The notes below the pieces were generated by a model. That model was not told the DNA's origin and ran no database searches. It saw only the letters and a program-made list of their open reading frames with translations. DNA of 64,000 nt from DATARR01 sp044868005. GTDB lineage: Bacteria; Acidobacteriota; Thermoanaerobaculia; Multivoradales; UBA5704. Position 1 is the stretch's first letter. Every line of letters starts with the position of its first letter. Positions 6,881-16,600 of this stretch are shown one piece after another. The stretch lies in NCBI GenBank assembly GCA_044868005.1, contig JBIOVX010000017.1, positions 1 through 64,000 of the forward strand. The letters are read 5' to 3'. Position numbers and translations under genes: made by a program.

Positions 6881-8371
6881 ATGTGGCAGCTTAGAGGCGT
6901 CGATAAAGATGGGAGAGCCGTGGACGTTCCCTGGCGTGAGCTGAAGAATTCGCCCTCCCGCGAGGCGATATGGGCCACTGCCCGCGAGTTGATGGGAGAG
7001 CGCCTGCCGAAGGCGTTCGAGCGCGAGATGGAAGCCGACGATCCCCTTCCCGGAATCGACAGCATCGAATCCTGGGGAGCGCGGGCCGTGGAGCTGGTCG
7101 GCCCGCCGAATTATGGATCGAGCCTCATCTTCGACGTCGTGGCAGGGACGGCCGACGGCGTGGAGGTGCGGGGTTTCATCGCGCACGAATGGGAGAAGCC
7201 AGCGTGGCTGGCGTTTCATTCACCGGATGCGCTGGTCGCCGACATCTCCGGCTTGCGGGAGCTCGTGCTCGTCGAAAACGAGCCCTTCGTTCAAGGGGCG
7301 GCGCCGCAACTGGAGCTGTCGGGCTCCTTTCTCGAGTGGCGGGCGTATCTGGGAGAGGGCACCCTGATCAGCGAGGGCGAGTCGGCGTTTGAAGAAGAGC
7401 CCGGCGGGAAACAACCAACCATCCGTATGAAGCTGCTCGGCTCGGCGGGCATGCTGGTCGGCCGCGTCCTGGGCTGGATGGGAAGGCCGAGCGAGCCGAG
7501 CCGGGATCGTTTCATGCACGCGCGGCTGCGCCACTTCGAAGCGAAACACCCCGCGATCGCCGAGAAGTATCCGGACTTGAGCATGTACAAGACGGACCCT
7601 GGATTGTTCCGGGCGATTCACCACGAACCAGCCGATGGGCCGGCGATGGTCTTCATCCATGGCACTTTTTCCTGCGCGGTTCCGAACCTGGCGGTGCTCG
7701 ATCCTCTTGGGATGCCGGCGTACCGATTCGAGCACGATACCTTTCTCTCGATCTCGGAGAATGCGCAGCGCCTGGTGGAGTCGGCCCGTGGCTACCTGAC
7801 GGGCCACGAGCTTCACTTCGTGGCCCACTCGCGCGGAGGATTGGTGGCGCGGCTTGCGGCCCGGGAGCTGACGGCCAAAGGCCACAAGGTGACGGTTCGA
7901 ACCTACGGCACTCCGCACATGGGAACGCCGCTGGCCAATGCCGGAGGCCGCATGCTGAATGCCCTTCTCTCGATGGGCAGAACGGCGGTGGGCGGCATTT
8001 TCTCGTGGGATCCGGCGTCACTCGCCGCGAAGCTGGCGTTCAAAGCATTGACCTGGTCCAAGCTGCCGGAAGGTCTCGACGTGATGCGGACGGACAGCGA
8101 GACGCTCAAAGCGTGGAGATTCGGTGAGGAGCCGTTCCAGTTGGTCTCCTGCGGCGGCGAATATGACCTGCGGAAGCTGGCAGATGGGGCATGCGCTTAC
8201 GCATTCGGCGAGGCCCTGAGCGGCGGGTTCGACGGGCAGCCGAATGACATGGTAGTGCCGACGACCTCGGCGCTGGGGGCTGGAAAAAAACAGCCGACCC
8301 TGGTGCCCTGCAACCACTTCGAGTACTTCTCAGTCGCGGCGGTTCAGGACGAGCTTCGAGCGTTGGCCTGA
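6881..8371 (+). CDS. alpha/beta hydrolase, lipase-like (AHSRGG nucleophile elbow)
   Basis: 496-aa protein whose C-terminal half is an alpha/beta hydrolase: oxyanion-hole strand MVFIHGTFS, nucleophile elbow AHSRGG (Ser317), RTYGTPHMGTPL after it, and a late His in VPCNHFEYFS. The N-terminal ~230 residues (GVEVRGFIAHEWEKP and neighbours) are not recognised. The GTPHMGTPLAN segment is typical of lipase/PGAP1-like acyl hydrolases. A GGAGG ribosome site supports ATG 6881. It is the first gene after tRNA-Ala, so likely island cargo. Substrate unknown; lipid or ester hydrolysis is inferred. Confidence 0.8.
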   Translation: MWQLRGVDKDGRAVDVPWRELKNSPSREAIWATARELMGERLPKAFEREMEADDPLPGIDSIESWGARAVELVGPPNYGSSLIFDVVAGTADGVEVRGFIAHEWEKPAWLAFHSPDALVADISGLRELVLVENEPFVQGAAPQLELSGSFLEWRAYLGEGTLISEGESAFEEEPGGKQPTIRMKLLGSAGMLVGRVLGWMGRPSEPSRDRFMHARLRHFEAKHPAIAEKYPDLSMYKTDPGLFRAIHHEPADGPAMVFIHGTFSCAVPNLAVLDPLGMPAYRFEHDTFLSISENAQRLVESARGYLTGHELHFVAHSRGGLVARLAARELTAKGHKVTVRTYGTPHMGTPLANAGGRMLNALLSMGRTAVGGIFSWDPASLAAKLAFKALTWSKLPEGLDVMRTDSETLKAWRFGEEPFQLVSCGGEYDLRKLADGACAYAFGEALSGGFDGQPNDMVVPTTSALGAGKKQPTLVPCNHFEYFSVAAVQDELRALA

Positions 8372-8376
8372 AAAGG

Positions 8377-8721
8377 TCACACCGCGACTCCGATCGCGCA
8401 CAGAACGCCCCTCTCGACCTCCTCGAGAAGCGCGGCCGAAAGCGGTCCGCCGAGCGCCCTCTCGCCGAGAAGGTGCTTGGGCAGCGTCGTGATCTGCTCG
8501 CATTTCAGCACGGAGTCCCTCGGCACTCCTCCGGCGCCTTTCTTCAGCCGCACGTGGGTCGGGGCGGGGCGCAGGGTCGTGCTGGCTGGAACTACGAGAA
8601 CATCATTGGCCAGACGGTTGCGCGCGTCCACCGAGACGACGAGCGCCGGCCGCCGCTTCGCCTCAGGCTCGCCCGGAATCTTCACCCAGTAGAGGCACCC
8701 CCGCAGCGGGCCGCCGTTCAT
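8377..8721 (-). CDS. MazF/PemK-like mRNA interferase toxin
   Basis: 114-aa protein of the PemK/MazF family, ribosome-independent endoribonuclease toxins. Signature segments are the N-terminal RGCLYWVKIPGEPEAKRRPALVV (the conserved KRRPALVVS strand), NDVLVVPASTT and the SVLKCEQITTLPK strand that carries family active-site residues. The ATG at 8721 overlaps the stop of the upstream antitoxin gene by 4 bases (ATGA), the usual antitoxin-toxin coupling. Convergent with the hydrolase gene. Confidence 0.85.
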   Translation of the reverse strand: MNGGPLRGCLYWVKIPGEPEAKRRPALVVSVDARNRLANDVLVVPASTTLRPAPTHVRLKKGAGGVPRDSVLKCEQITTLPKHLLGERALGGPLSAALLEEVERGVLCAIGVAV

Positions 8722-8966
8722 CTCCAGCTCTCGCCGAGCAATCGACCGGAGAGCTCCGCCCAAGCAGCGTCTTCCTCGCGCTCGGCGGCGTCGAGGGAGC
8801 GGTAATAGATCTCGATCTCCTCTTCGAGCCTCTCGCGACGGCGATTCCGCAGCCAACTGGCGAGCGCATCCTCGAACACCTCGCTACGGCTCGCCCCGTG
8901 CGCCATCCGATCCACCTGCCGGAGCAAAGAACCCTCGACCGTCACGGAAACCTTGGCTTTTGGCAT
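8718..8966 (-). CDS. ribbon-helix-helix antitoxin, partner of the MazF-like toxin
   Basis: 82-aa protein. The N-terminal part, KAKVSVTVEGSLLRQVDRMA...SRSEVFEDALASWL, fits a ribbon-helix-helix DNA-binding domain; the acidic, charged C-terminus (EEEIEIYYRSLDAAEREED) would wrap the toxin. Start chosen at ATG 8966 after AAAGG rather than an in-frame ATG nine codons upstream. Presumably autorepresses the pair by binding its promoter. Confidence 0.82.
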   Translation of the reverse strand: MPKAKVSVTVEGSLLRQVDRMAHGASRSEVFEDALASWLRNRRRERLEEEIEIYYRSLDAAEREEDAAWAELSGRLLGESWR

Positions 8967-9195
8967 GATCGTACCTTTCGTCCGATGCATCATCCTACCA
9001 CGCTTTTGCCATCCCGCGCCTCACACAAGACATCCTAGCTTCCCTCGCAGTCGCACGACGTGGCGGGTTTTGCCGCCTTTCTGCGTAGCTACCAGGGAAC
9101 AGAAATCCCGCGGCTCGACGCTGCGGATCTCGGCGGCAGGGATTGACCCTCCGCCGAGGCAAAACATCGACTGATAACTGAAGGAGAGCCATACC

Positions 9196-10554
9196 ATGAA
9201 AACGAACGATCGCCTCACCATCCTGGCGCTCGCGACGGCCCTCGTCGCGGGCTCCTCCATCCCGGCCACCGCTCAGGCCTCGTGCACGATCTTCCGTGGC
9301 GTTGACGATGTCACCGTCGGCCTGATGACCGCGCCGAGCGATGCGGAGGACCGCCGCGAGCACATCCAACTCTCCAGCTCGCTGGCCGCGCAACTGGGGA
9401 TCGGGCCCTACGACTCGACCCCCCTCCTCAACTTCACCCAGGGCGCCGACGTCAACCCGCAGGTGCGGGTGATCATCGAGTCGCCGTCGATCGACGGCCG
9501 GCAGTCGAGCGCCGTCTTCACCGTGGCCGGCGTCTTCACCTCCGGGTCCCCTCGCATCCGCGTCTACCGGAGCTTGAATTCCAGCGACAAGAACAGCGGC
9601 CAGTTCAAGCTGTTCAAGGATGCGGCCCCTCAGGACGTGGACCTCACCAAAACCTTCCCCACCGGCGACATCCGCGACGTCTATGCGCGGGTCCTGATCA
9701 GCCCGGCGAGCACCAGCACGGTGGAGGAGAACGGCGTCGCCACCGAGGATGAGCACTACTGCGAGCCGGACGCCAACGGCGGCAACGGCTTCGTCGAGCG
9801 GGCCGTCATCGACGACGACAAGCGCTTCGCCCTGCTGGTGCCCCACGGCGGCGACATCGAGGTGAAGACCAGCGATCAGATCGATCCCATCCTCCTCAAG
9901 CTCGACGCCGACTCGGACGTGAAGGCCAACCTCTGGGAGAGCCGCGGCACCTGGGGGCTGGTCCAGACCTACTGGCGCTGGCACGTCACCGGGTCGGCCA
10001 TCATGCCCGAGACCTTCCCCGCCCTGGAGGAGCTGTTGAGCCGGAACGACTTCGCGCTTGGCGTGCCCTTCCAGTACGCCGTGGCCCTCCACGGCTACGA
10101 CTCGAGCCAGAAGGGGATCATCATCGGCGGCCGGGCCGACCGCGAGGAGAAGTGCCTGGTGGTGCGGCGCATCCAGGACGAGCTGCTGGCCTCGCGGGGA
10201 ACCGAAAACGAGCAGGAGATCGGTTTCTTTATCCACGACATGGAGGGGAACATCGCGATCGCCGACGCGGACAGCCAGACCCCGACCAACAGCCCCTCCT
10301 ACTCCGCCCAGGACGAGGACGAGCTCGTCAACCGCCTGTCGCCCAACGCCCTGGGCGTGCCGGGCCGGGGCGGCATCCAGCTCGAGCAGTCGAGCGCGGT
10401 GCGCACCGATGAGACCGACGGCCAGGGCGGCAGCGGTACCGCCGTCATCGACGACTGGCTGCGCTTCGTCGTAGCCCGCGGCGTGGCCCAGGCCGCGGGC
10501 GAGCTGATCGCCGGCACCGCCCCCGCCAACGTCTGCAACCAGTACCTGCCGTAA
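9196..10554 (+). CDS. secreted poly-gamma-glutamate hydrolase family protein
   Basis: 452-aa exported protein; residues 1-28 form a signal peptide ending in ATAQA, and AAGGAGA precedes the ATG. The second half resembles the poly-gamma-glutamate hydrolase (PghP-like, DUF867) family of zinc carboxypeptidase-fold enzymes: PHGGDIE supplies candidate zinc ligands His217 and Glu222, and VALHGYDSS a later histidine. Such enzymes, first known from phage, cut capsular poly-gamma-glutamate. The first ~180 residues (after the signal) are not recognised. It lies in the tRNA island among toxin-antitoxin genes. Confidence 0.75.
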   Translation: MKTNDRLTILALATALVAGSSIPATAQASCTIFRGVDDVTVGLMTAPSDAEDRREHIQLSSSLAAQLGIGPYDSTPLLNFTQGADVNPQVRVIIESPSIDGRQSSAVFTVAGVFTSGSPRIRVYRSLNSSDKNSGQFKLFKDAAPQDVDLTKTFPTGDIRDVYARVLISPASTSTVEENGVATEDEHYCEPDANGGNGFVERAVIDDDKRFALLVPHGGDIEVKTSDQIDPILLKLDADSDVKANLWESRGTWGLVQTYWRWHVTGSAIMPETFPALEELLSRNDFALGVPFQYAVALHGYDSSQKGIIIGGRADREEKCLVVRRIQDELLASRGTENEQEIGFFIHDMEGNIAIADADSQTPTNSPSYSAQDEDELVNRLSPNALGVPGRGGIQLEQSSAVRTDETDGQGGSGTAVIDDWLRFVVARGVAQAAGELIAGTAPANVCNQYLP

Positions 10555-10573
10555 CTGTCGTCTCTCTCTTCAT

Positions 10574-10603
10574 CCCGCCGCGGGAGGTCCCTCCCGCGGC
10601 GGG
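10574..10603. terminator. hairpin between convergent genes
   Basis: A 13-bp perfect stem CCCGCCGCGGGAG / CTCCCGCGGCGGG with loop GTCC. No T-tract on either side, so termination is inferred from its place between the convergent hydrolase and PIN genes. Confidence 0.55.
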
Positions 10604-10608
10604 CTCGC

Positions 10609-11082
10609 TCAGAGCCCGATCTCATCAACCAACTCGGAGCTGACCAGCACACGGATGCCATGGCGAAGCAGAGGGGTGAAATGGCGGCGGTTTTCGGTGG
10701 CAATGAGACGCGCGCCCGCCTGTCTTGCGATCTCGGCGATGTGTGCATCGTAGATCCTGCCGCCTGTCGTTCCATCTCCTGCGGCAGAAACCAGGAACTC
10801 CTCGCGGAGCGCTGCTTGGAGGTCGTGGACCGAGAAGCGCGGAAAGATCTCTTCCCGGAGAAGCCGCAAGGCAGTCTCCGGTTCGAGGCGGTATTCCTCC
10901 GGCAGACGCGTTGTCACCGAGTAGAACTCGAGGCAGCAGTGCCAAGCCGTCAGCGGGCGCTCGATTCGGCCATCCGCCACCGCATCCATCAGCAGCAAGG
11001 CGTGGTGCGAGCTGCGGCCAAAATCAATCGTTCCGGCAATGAGCACACTGGTGTCGAAGAAGGTGCCCGTCAGGCCGGCCAC
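10609..11082 (-). CDS. VapC-like PIN-domain toxin
   Basis: 157-aa PIN-domain ribonuclease. The acidic residues of the fold are visible: Asp in FFDTSVLIAG, Glu in CCLEFYSV, Asp in GRIYDAHIAEIA and Glu in LIATENRRHF. VapC toxins cleave tRNA or rRNA. It overlaps the upstream antitoxin by 13 bases and is read in the same direction, so the two are translationally coupled. Confidence 0.87.
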   Translation of the reverse strand: MAGLTGTFFDTSVLIAGTIDFGRSSHHALLLMDAVADGRIERPLTAWHCCLEFYSVTTRLPEEYRLEPETALRLLREEIFPRFSVHDLQAALREEFLVSAAGDGTTGGRIYDAHIAEIARQAGARLIATENRRHFTPLLRHGIRVLVSSELVDEIGL

Positions 11083-11327
11083 CGGTCCCTCTCCTCTTCG
11101 ATCAACTGTGCCACATCGATCTCGGTGCGCTGTCCCTCTGCGGCCCGGGGGCGGACAATCAGACGCTCGCCACGCCGGACAAGCTGAGGACCGGCCACCG
11201 CCCGAACGAGGCGGAGGGAGAAGCCATCGATCACCATCTCTAGCTCTGTTCCAGCAGTAAGACCGAGCCGCTTTCGCACCTCGGCAGGGATAACCACGCG
11301 CCCTGCCTTATCAATGGTAGCCGTCAT
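11070..11327 (-). CDS. AbrB/MazE-type swapped-hairpin antitoxin
   Basis: 85-aa protein beginning MTATIDKAGRVVIPAEVRKR, the classical AbrB/SpoVT DNA-binding strand pair; the C-terminal TEIDVAQLIEEERDRW would bind the PIN toxin encoded next. Start at ATG 11327; two more in-frame ATGs lie up to 13 codons upstream and no candidate has a strong ribosome site. Confidence 0.85.
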   Translation of the reverse strand: MTATIDKAGRVVIPAEVRKRLGLTAGTELEMVIDGFSLRLVRAVAGPQLVRRGERLIVRPRAAEGQRTEIDVAQLIEEERDRWPA

Positions 11328-11497
11328 GGACACAGCATACCATGCCGTTCCCATTCCCCTCTCCATCTTGACGGCAGGTCAAGGAGCGGATTCACCCGCT
11401 CTCCAACCGCCAAGCTCCAGGCTTGGACCTCCCACAGCCGGAGCCACTCCGCAATCTCAGAGTCCCGAGGGGGCGACGGGCAATTTCTCCGCCACGC

Positions 11498-11544
11498 TGA
11501 GCTGCAACGTGGGGTCGTAGGTTCGAATCTCTTCTGCTCCACCA
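11498..11544 (+). repeat. degenerate copy of the tRNA-Ala 3' end (att-like remnant)
   Basis: GCAACGTGGGGTCG, GGTTCGAATC and CTTCTGCTCCACCA occur in the same order and spacing as in tRNA-Ala, but the anticodon arm and T stem are damaged, so it cannot be a working tRNA. It marks the border between the first block of island genes and the XRE-ImmA/PIN cassette. The rest of 11328-11667 shows no gene. Confidence 0.75.
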
Positions 11545-11569
11545 GGAGCTCAAACAACAAAACCTCAGC

Positions 11570-11603
11570 TTGACGTTCAGCGTTCGATATGCTAACCTAC
11601 AAT
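11570..11603 (+). promoter_or_regulatory. possible promoter of the XRE-ImmA gene
   Basis: TTGACG (11570-11575) is followed after 17 bases by TAACCT and after 22 by TACAAT, so the -10 is ambiguous. The direct repeat CGTTC-AG-CGTTC in the spacer could be an operator for the XRE domain. Confidence 0.35.
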
Positions 11604-11667
11604 CGTCGAGGAAGTAGCCCGACCGGACCTTGAAGAGTCTCAGTTCGACCCAACGAGGAGGCGGCGG

Positions 11668-12924
11668 ATGGCCATCACTCAAGAAGAGCTCGGCCGTCGG
11701 ATTCGCAGTGCACGAGAGGCCTGCCGACTGACCCAGGAGCAGGTTGCGGAGCACCTTGGCGCATCCCGCCCAACCATCGCTCAGATCGAAGCCGGCAACC
11801 GTGCAGTATCGAGCCTCGAGTTGGACAGGCTCGCTCATCTCTTGGGCAAGGACATCCGCGAGTTCGTAGCCGAGGCTTTCGACGAGGCCGACTCGCTGGC
11901 GGCCCTGTTTCGTGCGCAGCCAGAGGTATTGTCCGATCCCGCAGTGGCGGGCGCCCTCCGGGATTGCGTTGCGCTGGGTCGCGAGATCACCAGTCTCGAA
12001 CGCCTGATCGGCGTCGAGGGCGGAACGGCTGCGCCGGCTGCCTATCCTTTACCGATACCCGGCAATCGTTGGGAGGCGATACAGCAAGGAGAGCGCCTCG
12101 CCAGCGAGGAACGACGGCGCCTTGGGCTTGGCGATACTGCGCTCTCCGATCTTACCGAGTTGCTCGAAGCGCAGGGTATTCGGACGGGCGTCGTCAGCCT
12201 GCCCATGGATGTATCGGGCCTGACTCTGAACGATCGCAGGGTGGGACTCTTCGTGGTCGCCAACCGCGACCATCACGTACTTCGCCGTCGCTTCTCGTTC
12301 GCTCATGAATATGCGCACGTGCTCGCTGATCGAGACCGCTTCGGGCTGGTGAGCCGCTCCTCGGAACGAGACAACCTCACCGAGGTGAGGGCCAATGCGT
12401 TCGCGGCGGCCTTTCTAATGCCCGACGACGGAGTCCGACGATTCGTTGCTGGTCTGGGCAAGGGAAAACCGAGCCGTGTCTACACGGATGTCTTCGACGA
12501 AGTCGAGAGCCTCGATGTCGAAGGTCGCACGATGCCTGGGAGCCAAACCGTGCAGCTCTACGACGTCGTACAGCTAGCGCACCACTTTGAAGTCAGCCGT
12601 ATCGCCGCGCTATACCGCATGCGTAACCTACGGCTGATCTCCAAAGGCGACTTTGACCGCTTGAAGGAGCTCGACGACGCAGGCCGCGGCAGGCAGATCG
12701 GGGAACACCTGGGCTTGCCGGAGCCTGATCATACGGAGGTCCGCGACAGGTTCCAGCATCGAGTCCTTGGGTTGGCTCTCGAGGCCTATCGCCGAGAGGA
12801 GATCTCACGCGGCAAGCTCGATGAGCTCGCGTCCATGCTAGGCCTTGATCGCCATCGCGTCGGCAAGCTCCTCGAGGACTCTGGCCTCGAAGACGAGTCA
12901 GTTGCCGCGGAACTTGAACGGTGA
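11668..12924 (+). CDS. XRE-family regulator fused to ImmA/IrrE-type metallopeptidase
   Basis: 418-aa two-domain protein. Residues 6-62 are a helix-turn-helix of the XRE type (LTQEQVAEHLGASRPTIAQIEAG). Residues about 140-300 are an ImmA/IrrE peptidase with zinc-binding HEYAH (213-217) and ANAFAAAFLMP carrying the third-ligand region. ImmA-type proteins cleave repressors or act as antitoxin-like regulators. A C-terminal ~50-residue helical part (GKLDELASMLGLDRHRVGKLL) looks like a second small helix-turn-helix. The next gene overlaps by 4 bases. The cassette of two genes lies exactly between two tRNA-Ala 3' copies. Confidence 0.9.
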   Translation: MAITQEELGRRIRSAREACRLTQEQVAEHLGASRPTIAQIEAGNRAVSSLELDRLAHLLGKDIREFVAEAFDEADSLAALFRAQPEVLSDPAVAGALRDCVALGREITSLERLIGVEGGTAAPAAYPLPIPGNRWEAIQQGERLASEERRRLGLGDTALSDLTELLEAQGIRTGVVSLPMDVSGLTLNDRRVGLFVVANRDHHVLRRRFSFAHEYAHVLADRDRFGLVSRSSERDNLTEVRANAFAAAFLMPDDGVRRFVAGLGKGKPSRVYTDVFDEVESLDVEGRTMPGSQTVQLYDVVQLAHHFEVSRIAALYRMRNLRLISKGDFDRLKELDDAGRGRQIGEHLGLPEPDHTEVRDRFQHRVLGLALEAYRREEISRGKLDELASMLGLDRHRVGKLLEDSGLEDESVAAELER

Positions 12925-13445
12925 CAGACCCGCTACTCACGATCGTCGTCTCTGACGCCAACGTCTTGATCAATCTGATGCACGTGGCTCGCTTGGATCT
13001 TTGCACTCGCCTGCCGGGTCTCGAGTTCGTCGTTCCCGATCACGTCCGAGACGAGATCACAGGAGCGAACCAACGATCGATGCTCGATAGGGCAGTAGCC
13101 GAGGGACATCTGAGCATCGCGACCATTACCGATCCGGATGGCATTACCTTGTTCGCGGAGCTCATACGCCGTCTCGGCCGGGGCGAAGCGGCTTGCCTGG
13201 TGCTCGCTGTAAAGAACGGCTGGACCGTGGCATCCGATGAGAAGAGACGATTCCAGCGCGAAGCGGCCGCCCGAATTGGGAAGGACCGGATTATTGGCAC
13301 AGCGGACATCTTCATGGTCGCGATCCGTGCCGGCCTACTCACCCTCGACGAGGCGGACGCGGACAAGGAAAAGCTCGAGAAGCAACGGTTCAAGATGCCC
13401 TTCGGCTCATTCCGCGAGGTAATAGGAGGCGCGTCCAGAAGATGA
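12921..13445 (+). CDS. PIN-like ribonuclease-fold protein, partner of XRE-ImmA
   Basis: 174-aa protein with PIN-fold acidic residues in SDANVLINL, PDHVRDEI, GEAACLVLAVKNG, VASDEK and GTADIFMVAI; the pattern resembles DUF3368-type PIN proteins. Starts with GTG in a GTGA overlap with the ImmA stop, which implies a fixed ratio of the two products. Together they look like a toxin-antitoxin or abortive-infection unit with a metallopeptidase-regulator as antidote; this role is inferred. Confidence 0.8.
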   Translation: MTDPLLTIVVSDANVLINLMHVARLDLCTRLPGLEFVVPDHVRDEITGANQRSMLDRAVAEGHLSIATITDPDGITLFAELIRRLGRGEAACLVLAVKNGWTVASDEKRRFQREAAARIGKDRIIGTADIFMVAIRAGLLTLDEADADKEKLEKQRFKMPFGSFREVIGGASRR

Positions 13446-13517
13446 ACCAACGGGCGCTCTTCCTTCCATTGCCATACCGTCGTCAAGCAGCAGTCGGCAA
13501 TGCTCAAGCGGTTGAAC

Positions 13518-13572
13518 GAGCACCACGTTCGCAACGTGGGGACCGAGGGTTCGAATCCCTTCTGCTCCACCA
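13518..13572 (+). repeat. duplicate of the tRNA-Ala 3' end (att site)
   Basis: 55 bases matching 6739-6793 with two substitutions, from the start of the anticodon arm through CCA. The 5' half of the tRNA is absent, so it is an insertion scar, not a gene. It lies just before the large nuclease-NTPase gene, whose frame stays open through it. Confidence 0.93.
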
Positions 13573-13601
13573 ATCTCCTCCTCTCAAAAGGCGAAGTAAC
13601 C

Positions 13602-16600
13602 GTGCCTAATGAACATCGAACCGGGGGCCCTGCCAACCTAAGCGGCATCCATTATCAGCTTCTTCATTCGCTCTTCCATGCGGGTCGTATTCTTGACTTG
13701 AGCTTTGACGATTCTGACGAACCGAAATGGTACAAGCTGGTGCTCGAACCTCCAGACGGAGGAGACCTCCAACTTGAGGCTCCCGACGTAATCCATGTAG
13801 AACAGATGAAGGTCCGTTCACACGGCGCATGGCCTCTCTACGAAGTCATCCACGAGGTTCTACCTAACCTTTACAGGGCCTTTGCCGATCGGGACCCACA
13901 CCGCCCCGTCCGCGAGGCTCGTTTTGGGACTAATGCAAGGCGCGGCAATTGGTGGGCGATCGAGGAATTCTTCCGAACACTGGGACCCTGCGGATCTGAC
14001 CCTGAGCCGCCTTCCGTACACCTGGACGACTCAGATCAGCTCCGGATCAACACCTCTGGACTCAAGGCGAAGATGGCGGAGGCCGGACTACACTTCACAA
14101 AGCGAGGACTATTCCGCTACATAGCTCAGATCCTCACTAAGTCCCCAAACCCCAGCCCCGAGGAGGAACGTCGGGTCTGGGAGCTGTTGAGGGCCTTTCG
14201 GTTCGAGCGGATGGCTGGCGATAGTGTTAGGGCAGCCGTTCTCGCCCACGTTCGGGGTCGAGTTCTTACAGCAGAAAACACCGAGCTTGTTCTCCTGCAG
14301 CTACTTGGAGACTTCCTCGAAAAGGGGAAGGACAGCTCAGGAATCAACCCCCGAGACCTGCTTACGCGCCATGGCTTGGCCGACATCGCCCTCAAGGATC
14401 GCGAGATGCTGCTGGAGCGTGGGCGAAGCCTACTCGAACGGAGGCTTGACCAGCGTCGCTACGCTGCCGACCAGGACGTACGTGCTTCGCGCTGGGCTGC
14501 AGTACTAGAGCCGCCCGCCGCAGAGGTAAAACCTCTGGTCTTTTTTGGTGAGAGCGGAAAAGGAAAGTCATGGGCTCTCTATGCACGTGCCCTCAGCCTG
14601 GCAGAACAAGGCCGACTGGTACTTCTCGTAGATGCAGCCGCAGATCGCAGCACAACCTGCGAGCGAGCGGCGGCAGTCTTCTGTCACGAAGTCTGGGGGC
14701 ACGACGGACACATCCCCCTCGAACGCTTGCACGAGAGGCTCAAGACCGCCGATCCAGGACATGCTGCAGACTGGCTCGAACTCTTAGTTGATGGAGTCCA
14801 GAGCCTCGACTTGGCCGAGCAGCTAGCTTCGTACGATTGGAGCAGTTATGGGATCCGACTCAGCTTCTCGCTTACAACCGGCGGCACCGACTTGCCGGAC
14901 TCGCTTCATCGAATCTGCCAAGAAAAGAACGTCGCCGACTTTTCCACGCGCGAGCTGCACGACTATCTCCGCCGGCGACTCGACAATCGAGCTTTGCAGG
15001 TGCCTTACTCCGAAGGCTCGATCCTGCACCAACCGCTGATGGCCAGTATCTTCTGCGATCTGGTTGGCGACGAAACGGCACCCGTCCTACCGACAAGCGA
15101 GTTTCCCCTTCTGGCGAGCTACTGGTACAGATTCGCACGAATTCGACCACTGGCCGTTACAGCCATCGCCGAGTTAGCGGCCCAGCCGCCGGCCGGGCGG
15201 GCGTATCCGTGGACAATGCGAACTTTAAGGGAATCGGGAATCGAGGAGGTAGCGGTCCTTTTCCTGATCGAGAAGGGTCTGCTACGACATAGCGCAGATG
15301 GTCGGGCAGTAGGGCTTTGGCATGATCGACTCCTGAGCTGGGCGGCCGCCGAGGGTTTGGTCGCCTTGATTCGCGACGGGCAGATGACGTCAGAAGGGAT
15401 TGTCGAATACTTGAGAGGGCTCCGCAATCCAAGCATTCCCGAAGCACGTTGGGGGCGGCGATGGATGGGCGATGCAGTTCTTGATGTTCTTTGGCTCTTA
15501 CTCGAGCCCGGAACGGGGTTCAGCCAACTCGTAGAACAAATCCTACCAGAACTTGAGGATGAGCTGAGACCCGAGGCGCTCACTCTCCTCGGCGATCGGG
15601 TCGTATCGGTCCTGATTCGGCGTATCCGGAAGGAGCCGAATGACGGCTATTACGAGATTCAGGCTCTCAAAGCGATTCCGTCTTCGGAGATCTCCGCGCA
15701 GTCCGTTGATTTGCTCGGGGCCGCCGACATGGATACCCGCCTCGCCGCGGCCCAGATCTTGATAGGCCAGCCAACGCCGGATGCACTCGATGCCCTCTGG
15801 TCCCTGCGCTGCGAGTTGGAACGACAGGAACCCCAAGATCTCAACGCTATTCACGTTATTGCCGACAAAGCCCTATCCTCGTGCGCGAGGCGGGCGGACG
15901 ATTGGGTACGGCACGCGATCCGACATGCCGATCCAGCCTCAGAGCCAGTCCATGCTTTGGTGTACTTGCTTCCACAAATGGAAAATGGCCGACATCTGTG
16001 GTTCGAACTCAAGGAGATTATCTTCGTCAAGGTCTCTAAAAAGCAGGAGCGGTGCATAGTAGTCTGCCTTGAGGAGTTTCACGACGCTGGCCACTTGGAC
16101 TGGCTGAAGGCCCACGCCCGAAGAAACGACCTTATTGGAGCAGCAGCCCGACGTGCTCTCTTCATACTTGAGCCTGGACGGCAGCCCGATCCAATAGAAG
16201 GCGAAGCGAGGTTGTTGGGTGTCGGCCGGGGGTGGTGGCTATTACCACACGTCAACGCGGACCCCGCCCTCGCGGAATCGTTTATCGCCAGAACAGTACA
16301 AAGCTCCGAGGATCCATGGAACGTAGCTTGGTCCCTTTTGTCTGGCTTTGAGAGTCGAATTGCACCGGAAACTTTGGACCGTTTACTCGATACCACGGCC
16401 GAGCTTCTGGCCAATGAGATTTCTGCACCGTCCCCCGATAACAGAGATCCACTTTGGGCGCCGTTTCTTTTCCTGGGTAATGTCAGAAGTTTGCGACTGA
16501 TCGAGCGATTTGAGGCTCGGCGAGGCAGCGACTTCGAGCTTAAGCTGGGCCAATGGCTATGCCCACTTAATCCTAACAGCGAGCATTACAACCAATACCG

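Noticed and set aside
11498..11544. Second tRNA-Ala gene
   Set aside because: No acceptor 5' strand, no D arm, and broken anticodon and T stems.
13500..13601. Start of the nuclease-NTPase protein inside the tRNA scar
   Set aside because: Those codons translate tRNA sequence; GTG 13602 has a ribosome site and begins the recognisable domain.
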